NCBI GenBank assembly: GCA_003444085.1
Contig: DLVL01000009.1
Span: 1-64,000, forward strand
Origin: Kosmotogaceae bacterium
GTDB lineage: Bacteria; Thermotogota; Thermotogae; Petrotogales; Kosmotogaceae
Length of the DNA stretch: 64,000 nucleotides
Direction of reading: 5' to 3'
Below are positions 1 to 9,264 of this stretch, one piece after another. The first letter of the stretch is position 1, and every line of letters begins with the position of its first letter. The position numbers and the translations under genes were made by a program. The notes under the pieces are model-generated. The model was not told where the DNA came from and did not search any database. It was given only the letters and a program-made list of their open reading frames with translations.

Positions 1-2340
1 CAGCAGATTTGGTGATTCATGCTGCTCAAAAGTAACTCTTCCCGGGTTATGAACTTCCCCGAGCAGATTAACTGTAATGGGTTTGTATTCTGGAACAAAT
101 ATTAAAGAATCATTCTCAACGAGCGGGTCTTCATCAAGACCAATCAATATCCTGTCAAGGTTAACTGTCATTGCCGTTCCTAACGTTTCAGTTATCTGTA
201 ATCGGGTCGTTTCAGCAGACTGAAGAGTACCACCGGCCTTTGATATAGCTGACGTCAACGTCATCTGTTCCGACAGATCCAGGTAAACTGTTCCGGGACT
301 TCTCACCGCACCAAGAACGTGAACACGTCTTAGTATTTGCGGATATAGAATAACAGTTCCAGGCTCCAGGACGCGATCGGAGTATCTCAATCTATTCAGG
401 ATGACTTCCTCCCGACTGCCATCGGGTCGAACCAGCTGAATAACCTCCGATGAAGTAATGTCAAGAAGATTGAGTTTTGACAGAGCATTTCGCAGAGTCA
501 AATGTTCGTCGTGAGAGAACTCTACCCTTCCCCCATCGGTCTGGGAGACAACATAGACATATCTCTCTGGAGCTCTCAGAACATTCACAACTGCGCCGGA
601 ACGAATATCGTAATCACCTGATAGAAGCTGTTCTTGCATAACATCTTCCGCGGAATCGCCATGTCGTACTCTTATCGCACCAGCATCCTGTGTGAATCCA
701 CCAGCTTTACTAATCAACCTCTCAAGTGTCAACTCCTCATACTCATCAAAGATCTTCATGCCTGGGTTTCTCACTTCACCTAGGACATAAGCGAACACTG
801 CTTCCCTTTCAGGAACATATATCAATTCGCCTCCCTTCAGGGGCATTGTGCTATTGGAGTCAATGAGAGCTTGAAGATCAACGTCGCGTCCAGCTGGAGT
901 GGTTGTGTCGATGATCCTTATGGCAGAGCTATTAGCATCGTCGAGCAGCCCCCCCGCCATAGAGATTACGGTTATCAGGTCCGGTTCTTTATCTAGAGGA
1001 AATGAGATCTGTCCGGGATGACGAATTGCACCAAAAACATGAATGTCACGTTCGAAATCAGGAAACATAACGATTGACCCCGGGTCAAGCATGATGTCTT
1101 CGTCTGTAAAGCTTCTCAGAGCATGCGAGACTCTATCACCCTTCTTGTCGAATATAATCAGGTGCTGTTCAGAGTTCTCATAGGAGAGATTTAGCTTGGC
1201 AAGAAGTACCCGGGCGGTAAGGTCCTCATCTCTGGAGAAATCAACTCTTCCTCCTTGCTGACGCGAGACGACATACACGAAACGTTCGACTTCCCGTGGA
1301 ACAACAACTGTGTCACCCGGTTCAAGAAGGGGATCTTTGCTTTCTCCGCTCATAAGCTTAGTTAGCTGATATGAGTCCGGTTCAAATCCCGATGAGCGGA
1401 GTACTAAGACAAGGTCTGCGGCATCTGCGGTGATCCCGCCAACCTGACCAATAACCTGCAGTAATGACATTCCTCTTACAAATCTAACATTGGCGGGATT
1501 TCTGACCTCGCCAATCACTCTGATTGACTTGAGCGTGAGATCAGGAATAATGATAGTCGTTCCTTTAGAGAGCTCAGGATCAGGTGATTCGCCTTCAATG
1601 ATGTCACTAAGGCTAAGTGTCTTTTGAACCCTTTTATCCCCTTCCGTGACAACCAGTAATACTCTCTCTGGATCAGCTGATGCGGTTAAACCACCAGAAG
1701 CGGCAATAACCTGAATCAGAGTTAAGCCTTCTCTGAAGGGAACTGTTCCCGGATTGCGGACTTCACCGATTACATTAATCCAAGATTCTACGCCACTTGG
1801 AACAAAAAGCGTATCATCAGGATTCATGACAATGTCAGCACCAGTTCCCTGAGATATCAGTCGTGAAAGGTCAATGACTTCTTTCGTTCCATCGGAACGG
1901 ATTATAAAGGTTGCGCTGGGATCGGCTGTCTGTCGAAATCCGCCCGCAAGACCTAACACACGAGATATCGATACTTGAGATTCTTTAAGCAGAATGGTTC
2001 CTGGATTGTTCACTTCGCCCAGCACATTGTAGTTGAAATCCGAGAATCTTGTCACTGAAACGGTTATCTGAGGTCTTGTTCGCAGAATATCTCTTTCAAC
2101 AAAAGCTTCTGCCAGTAATGTCTCTAGATTTGAGAGACTGATCCCTTCAACATCAACAATACCAATGCGCGGGACAGAAATCGTCCCGTCAGGAGCTACC
2201 AGAGCTTCAGTCGAGAACTCGGGATGGCCAAAAACGTTTATACTTATACCATCACCCGATCTCAGTGAATAGGATCCTCCGAGCAATACAGTCGAAAAGA
2301 CTAAAACAAAAACTACGATCTGGATCGAAATCTGTCTCAA
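1..2340 (-). CDS. Secreted Poly_export/SLBB tandem-repeat protein (C-terminus outside window)
   Basis: The reading frame is open from a TTG at 2340 to the window edge, giving at least 780 residues. A G-rich ribosome site lies just upstream of the TTG, and the first 20 residues (MRQISIQIVVFVLVFSTVLL) form a signal peptide. A polysaccharide-export-like N-terminal domain follows at about residues 25-95. Then come at least nine SLBB-type units starting near residues 100, 187, 275, 352, 435, 518, 595, 676 and 760, a period of about 82. Most begin with a GEVRNPG-like strand-turn and end in a G-G loop. Units 4 and 7 instead begin YVVS..GGRV.FS, so the units also group in threes. SLBB and Poly_export domains are known from Wza-type export proteins, but such a long array suggests an envelope or sheath structural role. 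That function is inference. Confidence 0.85.
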   Translation of the reverse strand, partial: MRQISIQIVVFVLVFSTVLLGGSYSLRSGDGISINVFGHPEFSTEALVAPDGTISVPRIGIVDVEGISLSNLETLLAEAFVERDILRTRPQITVSVTRFSDFNYNVLGEVNNPGTILLKESQVSISRVLGLAGGFRQTADPSATFIIRSDGTKEVIDLSRLISQGTGADIVMNPDDTLFVPSGVESWINVIGEVRNPGTVPFREGLTLIQVIAASGGLTASADPERVLLVVTEGDKRVQKTLSLSDIIEGESPDPELSKGTTIIIPDLTLKSIRVIGEVRNPANVRFVRGMSLLQVIGQVGGITADAADLVLVLRSSGFEPDSYQLTKLMSGESKDPLLEPGDTVVVPREVERFVYVVSRQQGGRVDFSRDEDLTARVLLAKLNLSYENSEQHLIIFDKKGDRVSHALRSFTDEDIMLDPGSIVMFPDFERDIHVFGAIRHPGQISFPLDKEPDLITVISMAGGLLDDANSSAIRIIDTTTPAGRDVDLQALIDSNSTMPLKGGELIYVPEREAVFAYVLGEVRNPGMKIFDEYEELTLERLISKAGGFTQDAGAIRVRHGDSAEDVMQEQLLSGDYDIRSGAVVNVLRAPERYVYVVSQTDGGRVEFSHDEHLTLRNALSKLNLLDITSSEVIQLVRPDGSREEVILNRLRYSDRVLEPGTVILYPQILRRVHVLGAVRSPGTVYLDLSEQMTLTSAISKAGGTLQSAETTRLQITETLGTAMTVNLDRILIGLDEDPLVENDSLIFVPEYKPITVNLLGEVHNPGRVTFEQHESPNLL

Positions 2341-2380
2341 GATTCTCCCCCCCTCAGGATCTAATCGTAACACTTTGCCT

Positions 2381-5137
2381 TCAGGTTGTATCGATTTCTG
2401 TAAGTACCCTCGCACATCTTGGACATGTATCTGCATAACCGGAATCTTTACCTGTTTCTGGAGAATACTTCCAGCAGCGCGCACATTTCTCCCCGTCAGC
2501 CTTTTCAACGCTTACATTTGCAAGACGCCCCTCGTAAACAGATTCGCGTGTTCCGAAACTCACCTGTGACACAATGAAGAGATCGGAGATAAAGCCTTCA
2601 GAGTAACCTGCCAGAATGGTCTTGAGTTCATCGTCTTTAATGTCCAGAACAACCCTGGCATCAAGCGAATTACCAATGACTTTTTCATTCCTGCTATTCT
2701 CCAGAGCCTTCAGCACATCTTCTCTCAGTTCAATAAGCTTGCTCCACCTTGCGCTCAATCCGGTATCAATGAAACGGGAGTCAAAGACCGGCCAATCCTC
2801 TACCTGTATCGAAGTAAACCGCTCTGACGTTCCTGGAATATTCTTGTAGACCTCTTCAGTTGTAAAGGTCAGTATCGGTGCGAGGATTTTCGCCAGTGCT
2901 TCGACAATGGCATGAAGCACTGTCTGAGCAGAGCGCCTGACCTTCGAGTCATGCGCTTCAACATAGAGACGATCCTTTATGATATCAAGATAGAAAGAAC
3001 TCATATCGTTAATCACAAAACGCAGTATCTGATGATGAATTCTGTAGAACTCATAGTTTTCATAATATTCAGTGACCTGCTTGATTAGTTCGTGAAGACG
3101 CATCATTGCCCATCTATCCAGCTCGGTCATCTCTTCATAAGAGACTGCATCCTCGGGTGAGTAGTCATAGAGATTCCCCAGAAGATACCTGAACGTATTC
3201 CTTATCTTTCGGTAGTTTTCAACCTGTTGAGTTATGATTTTGTTCGAACACCTGAGATCTTCTTGATAATTCGTGCTTGCAGCCCATAGCCTTATTATCT
3301 CTGCACCGAGCTTGTCATTTATCTCCTGAGGATCAACAACATTGCCCAGAGACTTCGACATCTTGCGCCCTCTTTCATCGTTCACGTAGCCATGCGTTAT
3401 TACGGTTCTAAATGGTGCTGTATCGTCTGTGGCAACCGATAGAAGCAAAGCCGAGTTGAACCAGCCCCTGTGCTGATCACTCCCCTCAATATACACGTCA
3501 CATGGGAACTTGAGTTCCGGATGTCTCTTCAGAACTGCATCATAAGATGCTCCAGATTCCACCCAGACATCGAGAATATCGTAGAGCTTGCTGAAGCTTG
3601 TACCGCGACAGTTTTCACAGATTGTTCCTGGAGGCATGAGCTGTTCTGCTTCCATCTCATACCAGACATCGGTTCCTCGCTCTTTGACAATGCCCTGGAA
3701 GAACTCAATGCTTTCGGAGGTCATCAGGACTTCGTTGCACGAATTACACCTGAAAGCGGGGATCGGGACTCCCCAGGATCTCTGACGAGAAATACACCAG
3801 TCAGGTCTTCCTTCAATCATCGCTCTCATTCTCTTCTGTCCCCATGATGGGACCCAAGATGATTTGTCAACTTCCTCAAGTGCCCGTTCACGTAATCCTG
3901 CATTATCAATGTCGACAAACCACTGCTCTGTTGCTCTGAACAGTATAGGACTGTGACATCTCCAGCAGTGTGCATAGGAGTGTATTATCGTCCCTGAGTG
4001 AAGCAAGCAGCCGGCTCTTCTGAGATCATCGATAATCTTCTCGTTAGCGTCAAAGACATTCATTCCTGCATATGGACCGGCTTCTTCAGTGAAGACGCCA
4101 CTTTGGTCGACCGGAGAGATGATCTGAAGATCGAATTTCTTTCCGGTAATGAAGTCCTCCTCACCATGTCCTGGAGCGGTGTGAACACAGCCTGTCCCGG
4201 CTTCAAGAGTAACGTACTCAGCAAGTACCAGAAGCGATTCTCTATCAAAGAAGGGGTGCAGAGCCTTCTGCCCTGCAAGATCTGATCCCTTAAGTGAGCC
4301 CGACACAGAGTAATCTGACCTGCCGATCTCGCTCATGGCTTTCTCCACGAGCTCGCTTGCGATCACCCACTCTTCTTTATCAACGTTCACGATGCTATAC
4401 TCAAGCTCAGGATGCACAGCTATTGCAACATTGGCAGGCAGTGTCCATGGAGTAGTTGTCCAGATTACGAAATATCGACCTTTGATTTCCTTGTGAGGGA
4501 ACTTGACATAGATAGAGTGGGACTCATGGTCTTCATACTCCACCTCTGCTTGAGCCAATGCAGTCTCGCAACTCGGACACCAATGCACTGACTTCAGGCT
4601 TCTAAAGATGCTTCCCTTCTCAACAAGCGACTTCAGAACACCCAGCACACTTGCTTCATAATCTGGATCATACGTCACATAAGGATTATCCCAGTCTCCC
4701 CGTACACCCAATCTCTTGAATTGTTCACGCTGAATGCTCAGAAACTTCGAACCATAATCGCGGCACAGTTTTCTGATTTCCTTCTGCGAAAGGTCTTTTG
4801 CCTTATCGCCTAGTCGGGTTGTTACCTGATGCTCAATGGGGAGTCCATGCATATCCCATCCCGGAACGAAAGGCACATTGTAACCTCTCATTGTTTTATA
4901 CTTCACAATGAAGTCCTTCAATATCTTGTTAAGGGCAGTCCCAACGTGAATGTTGCCATTTGCGTACGGCGGACCGTCATGAAGTATGAAATCAGGAGAT
5001 CCAGTTCTTCTGGCCTGCACATATCTGTATAGGTCCATAGATTCCCATTGCTTGAGTTGCTCCGGCTCTCTTTCAGCAAGGCGAGCTCGCATTGAGAAGT
5101 CTGTGCTCGGAAGATTGAGCGTGTCTTTATAGTCCAT
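2381..5137 (-). CDS. ileS: Isoleucyl-tRNA synthetase
   Basis: Charges tRNA-Ile with isoleucine in the cytoplasm. The 918-residue protein is full length for a bacterial class I IleRS. The HIGH-type motif reads PYANGNIHVG at residues 57-66, the KMSKS loop sits near residue 592 (GRKMSKSLGN), and the editing insertion contains the WTTTPWTLPAN stretch. The C-terminus carries a four-cysteine zinc site (CARC and CPRC). The ATG at 5137 follows a GGAGGTTTT ribosome site. The gene starts 12 bp after the response-regulator stop, so it is probably cotranscribed with the signalling genes upstream. I saw no T-box leader. Confidence 0.98.
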   Translation of the reverse strand: MDYKDTLNLPSTDFSMRARLAEREPEQLKQWESMDLYRYVQARRTGSPDFILHDGPPYANGNIHVGTALNKILKDFIVKYKTMRGYNVPFVPGWDMHGLPIEHQVTTRLGDKAKDLSQKEIRKLCRDYGSKFLSIQREQFKRLGVRGDWDNPYVTYDPDYEASVLGVLKSLVEKGSIFRSLKSVHWCPSCETALAQAEVEYEDHESHSIYVKFPHKEIKGRYFVIWTTTPWTLPANVAIAVHPELEYSIVNVDKEEWVIASELVEKAMSEIGRSDYSVSGSLKGSDLAGQKALHPFFDRESLLVLAEYVTLEAGTGCVHTAPGHGEEDFITGKKFDLQIISPVDQSGVFTEEAGPYAGMNVFDANEKIIDDLRRAGCLLHSGTIIHSYAHCWRCHSPILFRATEQWFVDIDNAGLRERALEEVDKSSWVPSWGQKRMRAMIEGRPDWCISRQRSWGVPIPAFRCNSCNEVLMTSESIEFFQGIVKERGTDVWYEMEAEQLMPPGTICENCRGTSFSKLYDILDVWVESGASYDAVLKRHPELKFPCDVYIEGSDQHRGWFNSALLLSVATDDTAPFRTVITHGYVNDERGRKMSKSLGNVVDPQEINDKLGAEIIRLWAASTNYQEDLRCSNKIITQQVENYRKIRNTFRYLLGNLYDYSPEDAVSYEEMTELDRWAMMRLHELIKQVTEYYENYEFYRIHHQILRFVINDMSSFYLDIIKDRLYVEAHDSKVRRSAQTVLHAIVEALAKILAPILTFTTEEVYKNIPGTSERFTSIQVEDWPVFDSRFIDTGLSARWSKLIELREDVLKALENSRNEKVIGNSLDARVVLDIKDDELKTILAGYSEGFISDLFIVSQVSFGTRESVYEGRLANVSVEKADGEKCARCWKYSPETGKDSGYADTCPRCARVLTEIDTT

Positions 5138-5149
5138 TGAAAACCTCCA

Positions 5150-5509
5150 TCATGATCTTAAGAGATCTCTGATCTTGTTCTTAAGCTCGGACAAGTCCAT
5201 TGATTTGACCACATATTCATCCGCGGCCCAGGAAGAAAGATCTTGCTTGTAATGCGTGTATGCAGTCAAAAGAATTATCTTAACGTCAGGAACGGTTTTC
5301 CTCATTCTGCCAGCAAGCTCGAGTCCGCTCATGCCCGGCATTTCAATGTCAATCGTCATCAGATCAATGTCTCCCTCTGACTCGAAGACTTTGATGGCTT
5401 CTTCGGCATCAGACACTGCCAGAACATTATAACCTTCTTCGACAAGCTCTTCTTCCAGAAGCAGACGCATATTCTGTTCATCTTCAACGATTAGTATCTT
5501 GTGCTTCAC
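5150..5509 (-). CDS. Single-domain response regulator (REC only)
   Basis: A 119-residue CheY/Spo0F-like receiver with no output domain. The acidic pair is E9/D10, the phosphoacceptor is D54 in MTIDIEMPG, the switch threonine is T82 (LLTAYTH) and the conserved lysine is K102 (YVVKSM). I chose the GTG at 5509 because AGGAGG stands at the right distance and the protein then begins VKHKILIVEDE; a longer frame upstream has no domain match. It overlaps the end of the histidine kinase by 26 bp, which suggests translational coupling. It is therefore the likely phosphoacceptor of that kinase. Without an output domain it must act by protein contact or pass the phosphate to another protein. Confidence 0.93.
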   Translation of the reverse strand: MKHKILIVEDEQNMRLLLEEELVEEGYNVLAVSDAEEAIKVFESEGDIDLMTIDIEMPGMSGLELAGRMRKTVPDVKIILLTAYTHYKQDLSSWAADEYVVKSMDLSELKNKIRDLLRS

Positions 5510-8216
5510 CGCGATTCCTCCTATGTATTTCATCTCTCTTTTTTGGCAGAGCCACCCTAAAAGATGTTCCTTTGTCATCACTTGTGGCAGCAATTTCGCC
5601 TCCATGTTCTTCAACGATCTTCCTGCAAATGGGTAGTCCCAATCCGGTTCCCAGGGTTTTTGTTGTGAAGAACGGTTCGAAGATCCGTTTGAGAGTTTCA
5701 TCGGGTATCTTCACACCGCTGTTAGAGACAATCAATTCCACAGTGTCATTGTCGCTGAATATTCTTATTGTAACAGGCTTATGCGAATCTGTAGCCTCGA
5801 TCGCATTTTGTATCAGGTTAATTATAACCTGCTTGATTCTGTTCTTGTCAGCCGATATGCTGAGATTGCCGTCAGACACATCCATTTGAAGATTGACCTC
5901 TCTATTGGAAGCTTGGTCATCAAAACTCCTCACAACATCCTTGACCAGCTGGGCAAGGTCAAATTCCTCTGGCTTAACGGGTTTCCTTGACCTTGCAAAC
6001 TCCAGTATCTCTTCCACTATTTCTTCCAGACGTCTTACCTCATCTTTGAGGATATTGCTGTAATCCTTGACTTTATCAAGAGTTTGCGTTCGGGACATGC
6101 GATTAACAAATCCTCCGATTATCGTTATCGGGTTTCTTATCTCATGTGCAACTCTTGCTGATATCTCGCCCAGTGTAGCAAGCTTCTCCTGTCTCTGAAG
6201 CTCTTCTTCTGTTTCGACCCTTCTTGTGACATCATCAAGGGCCAGAATGGCACCATCAACTCTACCAGACTCATCATCAATTAGAGGACTGAGTCGCACG
6301 TCAAAATAGCGGTTCTTGAAATACTCCAGACTCTGCTCTGTTAGTGTCATGGTCTCGCCGCTATCGAGGACTTCGCTCAGAAGATCGGTCAGTCCCGAGA
6401 GCTTCTTGGAGAATATTCTCACGTTTTCACCAAGAAATTCTTCTCGTCTTACACCAAGCAGGTTCTCTGCGGTCCTGTTGATTTCGGTAATCTCCTCTCT
6501 GGTGTTACAAACAATGATCGCAGTCTCCAACGACTGCAGAATACTAACAACAAATGCTCTCAAGTAGTTAGAACGATCCTTTTCGTGTTCCAGAGATTGT
6601 GAAGTTCTTACAAGCTCACTGTAGCTCTCCGTCAACTCCAGGGATGTCCCACAGGAATCCGTGAGCAGTCCCAGAAGCTCAATATCTGAAGAGCGAATAG
6701 GAGCTTGTGTTATATGATTCTCAACCAGTATCACGCCCAGTACGTCCTTCTCTCCAGCAACGGGTGTCACCACGAACTCTTTTGACTTCATTATTCGATT
6801 GAGCTGAAAGAGATCCTCAAAACGATGGCTTTGCATTTCGGGCGTAACATGGAGAGTACGATTCCTTATGACAACTCTTTCGAGTAAAGCGTTTCCCTGA
6901 AAAGTTATACGTTTGACGTTTGCTCTGTCGTAGTGAAAATCGCCGGGTTTTTCAAGAGAAGCTTCCAGCAAGAACTGCGAGAAATCTCCATACATAAGCG
7001 ATGAAGCCTGTTCATCTTCTTTCAGATGATTAACCAGATGTGAAGCGTACGGTCTCAAAAAAGGATCATCACTCTTTTTCTGAAGAAAGACAGCTGAATC
7101 GAATCCAAGACCCGCAGGACTTGTTATGCCTAACAGAAGGATTCTCACGATTCTCTCATAATCAAGAGTTATTCTCATGGCATGGCTGATCTTCTGAATC
7201 GAGTTAAGCTTCATCAGCTGGTTTTTCTGGGTGTTTATTAACTCCTCATGCTGTTGCTTGAGTTGCTTGAGTTTTCTCAATTCCAGATCAAGCTTTTTGT
7301 TCAGCCTTAACCTGCTTATCGCGACAGACATCCTGTGGCATACTTCATTGAGTGCTTCGAAGTCTTCCTGGTCAAGGTGTTTATATGGTCGAAACTCCGT
7401 TTTCGTCTCTTCTCTTGTTGCTGCGACAACAACCCCAAACAACGAATCTTCAACCATGACAGGAACCACCGCAAAGGATCCTACGTTGTGGTCCTGGCGG
7501 AAAAGTTCGTCTGACAATTTTGATCTCTTGGCAGATACTTGAAGAGTACCGTCTTCAAACTGCTCAAGTCTGTTGCCAGGTAGTTCGATACGAATTGAGC
7601 TAATTGGGTTTTCCCCTTCACCAAGTGCTATCTTCAGTTCAAAAGCATTGCCCACACGTTCAAAAAAGAAGATCCATCTGACACGGAGAATATCCTTTGC
7701 AATGGCGAGCGTATTGTTCAGTAGTTCATCAATACTCTTTCCGGTCTCAAATACCCTTGTGATATCAGCCATGAGCCTTAGGCGACGCACACTTTCCTGC
7801 TCCACAGTTCTCACAATCAGATAATCCAGGAATCGTGAAAGCTTTTCCACTGTCTCGTGCGCCTCAACAGGCAATTCTCCACTTTGCCTCTTCAAGAATA
7901 GAAATCCTATGAGTCTCTCTTCCAGTTTCAGTGGAACAATAACGCCACTCCTTCTTGACAACGATCTGTTCAGCCTGACAGTGAGTCTGGCATACTGAGG
8001 AGTATCAATGCTTTCAAGAGAAATATCGTTATTGTCAGAGACAAGAACCTCACATGACCGCTGACTCTTCCTAATCCTCAATTCTCGAAATAACTTCCTG
8101 TAAGGCTCGTACATGAAAACCGTGACCTTGCTCTCTGTCTGACGTTCAATCTGAGCAATCAGGTCACTTAAGATGATGTCAGGGGCACCGTAAAGAAGCT
8201 CAGGAAGTCTTTCCAT
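5484..8216 (-). CDS. Soluble multi-GAF/PAS sensor histidine kinase
   Basis: A 910-residue kinase with no recognisable transmembrane segment, so it probably senses a cytoplasmic signal. By eye the order is two GAF-like regions (about 1-150 and 150-305), a coiled coil (about 305-335), a third GAF-like region (340-520), a coiled linker, a PAS domain (about 550-650), then HisKA and HATPase. The phosphorylated histidine is H691 in VAHEIRNP. The N box is NLIQNAIEA, followed by G boxes around FEPFFTTKTLGTGLGL. The ATG directly follows the stop of the Mut7-C gene. The signal is unknown. GAF domains often bind small ligands or haem, but nothing here identifies one. Confidence 0.93.
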   Translation of the reverse strand: MERLPELLYGAPDIILSDLIAQIERQTESKVTVFMYEPYRKLFRELRIRKSQRSCEVLVSDNNDISLESIDTPQYARLTVRLNRSLSRRSGVIVPLKLEERLIGFLFLKRQSGELPVEAHETVEKLSRFLDYLIVRTVEQESVRRLRLMADITRVFETGKSIDELLNNTLAIAKDILRVRWIFFFERVGNAFELKIALGEGENPISSIRIELPGNRLEQFEDGTLQVSAKRSKLSDELFRQDHNVGSFAVVPVMVEDSLFGVVVAATREETKTEFRPYKHLDQEDFEALNEVCHRMSVAISRLRLNKKLDLELRKLKQLKQQHEELINTQKNQLMKLNSIQKISHAMRITLDYERIVRILLLGITSPAGLGFDSAVFLQKKSDDPFLRPYASHLVNHLKEDEQASSLMYGDFSQFLLEASLEKPGDFHYDRANVKRITFQGNALLERVVIRNRTLHVTPEMQSHRFEDLFQLNRIMKSKEFVVTPVAGEKDVLGVILVENHITQAPIRSSDIELLGLLTDSCGTSLELTESYSELVRTSQSLEHEKDRSNYLRAFVVSILQSLETAIIVCNTREEITEINRTAENLLGVRREEFLGENVRIFSKKLSGLTDLLSEVLDSGETMTLTEQSLEYFKNRYFDVRLSPLIDDESGRVDGAILALDDVTRRVETEEELQRQEKLATLGEISARVAHEIRNPITIIGGFVNRMSRTQTLDKVKDYSNILKDEVRRLEEIVEEILEFARSRKPVKPEEFDLAQLVKDVVRSFDDQASNREVNLQMDVSDGNLSISADKNRIKQVIINLIQNAIEATDSHKPVTIRIFSDNDTVELIVSNSGVKIPDETLKRIFEPFFTTKTLGTGLGLPICRKIVEEHGGEIAATSDDKGTSFRVALPKKRDEIHRRNRGEAQDTNR

Positions 8217-8696
8217 TTAATCACCATTCAACGGGATTATCCCCGAAAAGGTCTGCAAGATTCTGTCGGGATGTGTTCCTTTCCAATAAACCTTACCACA
8301 AGCTGGGCACTGCAGAAAGTGATTGTGGGTAAACAGTACATATTGTGGAACAAGCAATATGACTTCATCAGGAGACCGTCGTGTAAGAAGAGCGTTGCAG
8401 TCTGCACATCTAGTGAAGGGTTTGATGTCAGTAGAACGTATATCAAAACGCATCACAACAGCCTTCAGTTGTCCTCTCCAATCATTAGACTTGAGAAGAA
8501 AGCTTTCGACTCCTCTTCTTAACGCCTTTGCATGGAGTTCACGGTGTCTTGTCAGAAGAGTAAGGCTTTCCATTTCTGCTGTCTTCAGTACTTCAGCAGG
8601 TGAATAGTATCTTTCGTATCTGGTATCGATTCCGAGAAGGCGTAGCTTCCTGCTCAGTTTCCCCAGCATTCTGTCAGCAACGAATCTATGTCTCAT
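8217..8696 (-). CDS. Mut7-C (DUF82) family protein with zinc ribbon
   Basis: A 159-residue protein. Its N-terminus (RFVADRMLGKLSRKLRLLGI, residues 3-22) is the signature of the Mut7-C/DUF82 family, a PIN-like nuclease fold, with conserved aspartates such as D6. The C-terminal third carries a zinc ribbon with paired cysteines in CADC and CPACGKVYW. A nuclease role is assumed from the fold and has rarely been tested in this family. I chose the ATG at 8696, which has a GAGG site and gives a start at the family's conserved beginning. It overlaps the rsmD stop by 11 bp and runs directly into the kinase gene. Confidence 0.85.
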   Translation of the reverse strand: MRHRFVADRMLGKLSRKLRLLGIDTRYERYYSPAEVLKTAEMESLTLLTRHRELHAKALRRGVESFLLKSNDWRGQLKAVVMRFDIRSTDIKPFTRCADCNALLTRRSPDEVILLVPQYVLFTHNHFLQCPACGKVYWKGTHPDRILQTFSGIIPLNGD

Positions 8697-9264
8697 CTCT
8701 TCGCACCTCAAGAAACACAAGGTTAACACCTGAATAACTCTTGTTCCTGGTTAGAACGAAATCAGAAGATTCAAGACAAGTAGTAAACTCAGCAAGATAC
8801 TCTCCAGAAGTCTCAATGACAATTAGCGAGTCTCGCAGGTAATCGACAAACTTCCCAAAGTTCTTCACCAGATCCGAGAAAAAACCCTTCTCAAAAGGAG
8901 GATCGGCAAAGATCACATCAAAAGACTGAGAAGATGTAGCGAAAGACTTCAATGCTCTTCGGAAATCAGTACATACGATTCTTATCTCATCAGAGGCAAT
9001 TCCAAGAGAATCACGATTACTCTTGATTACAGAGCACGCTGATCTGGACACTTCAACCGGGACAGCAAGACTTGCTTGCCTGCTCAAAGCTTCAAGAGAC
9101 ATGATACCGCTGCCGGCGAAGAGATCGAGAAAAGTTCGTCCGGTGATGTCAATCATATCAAAGAAAGCCCTGCGAGCCAGGGCCGGAGTGTACCTTGTCT
9201 TGTGTGAAGAAAGTGTTCTGACGTGCCTGCCCTTGAACCTCCCGCCTGTAATCGTCAGCATCAT
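8686..9264 (-). CDS. rsmD: 16S rRNA (guanine966-N2)-methyltransferase
   Basis: Predicted to methylate G966 of 16S rRNA in the assembling small subunit using S-adenosylmethionine. The 192-residue length is normal for RsmD. The N-terminus ITGGRFKGRHV and the RYTPALARRAFFDM segment are typical of the family. The SAM-binding loop is FLDLFAGSGIMSLEALSR and the amino-methyltransferase motif is DPPFEKG. The ATG overlaps the recG stop (ATGA arrangement), so the two are translationally coupled. Confidence 0.95.
   Translation of the reverse strand: MMLTITGGRFKGRHVRTLSSHKTRYTPALARRAFFDMIDITGRTFLDLFAGSGIMSLEALSRQASLAVPVEVSRSACSVIKSNRDSLGIASDEIRIVCTDFRRALKSFATSSQSFDVIFADPPFEKGFFSDLVKNFGKFVDYLRDSLIVIETSGEYLAEFTTCLESSDFVLTRNKSYSGVNLVFLEVRRDET

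Noticed and set aside
5138..5149. T-box leader for ileS
   Set aside because: Only 12 bp separate ileS from the upstream gene; no T-box sequence was seen. The same holds for proS.
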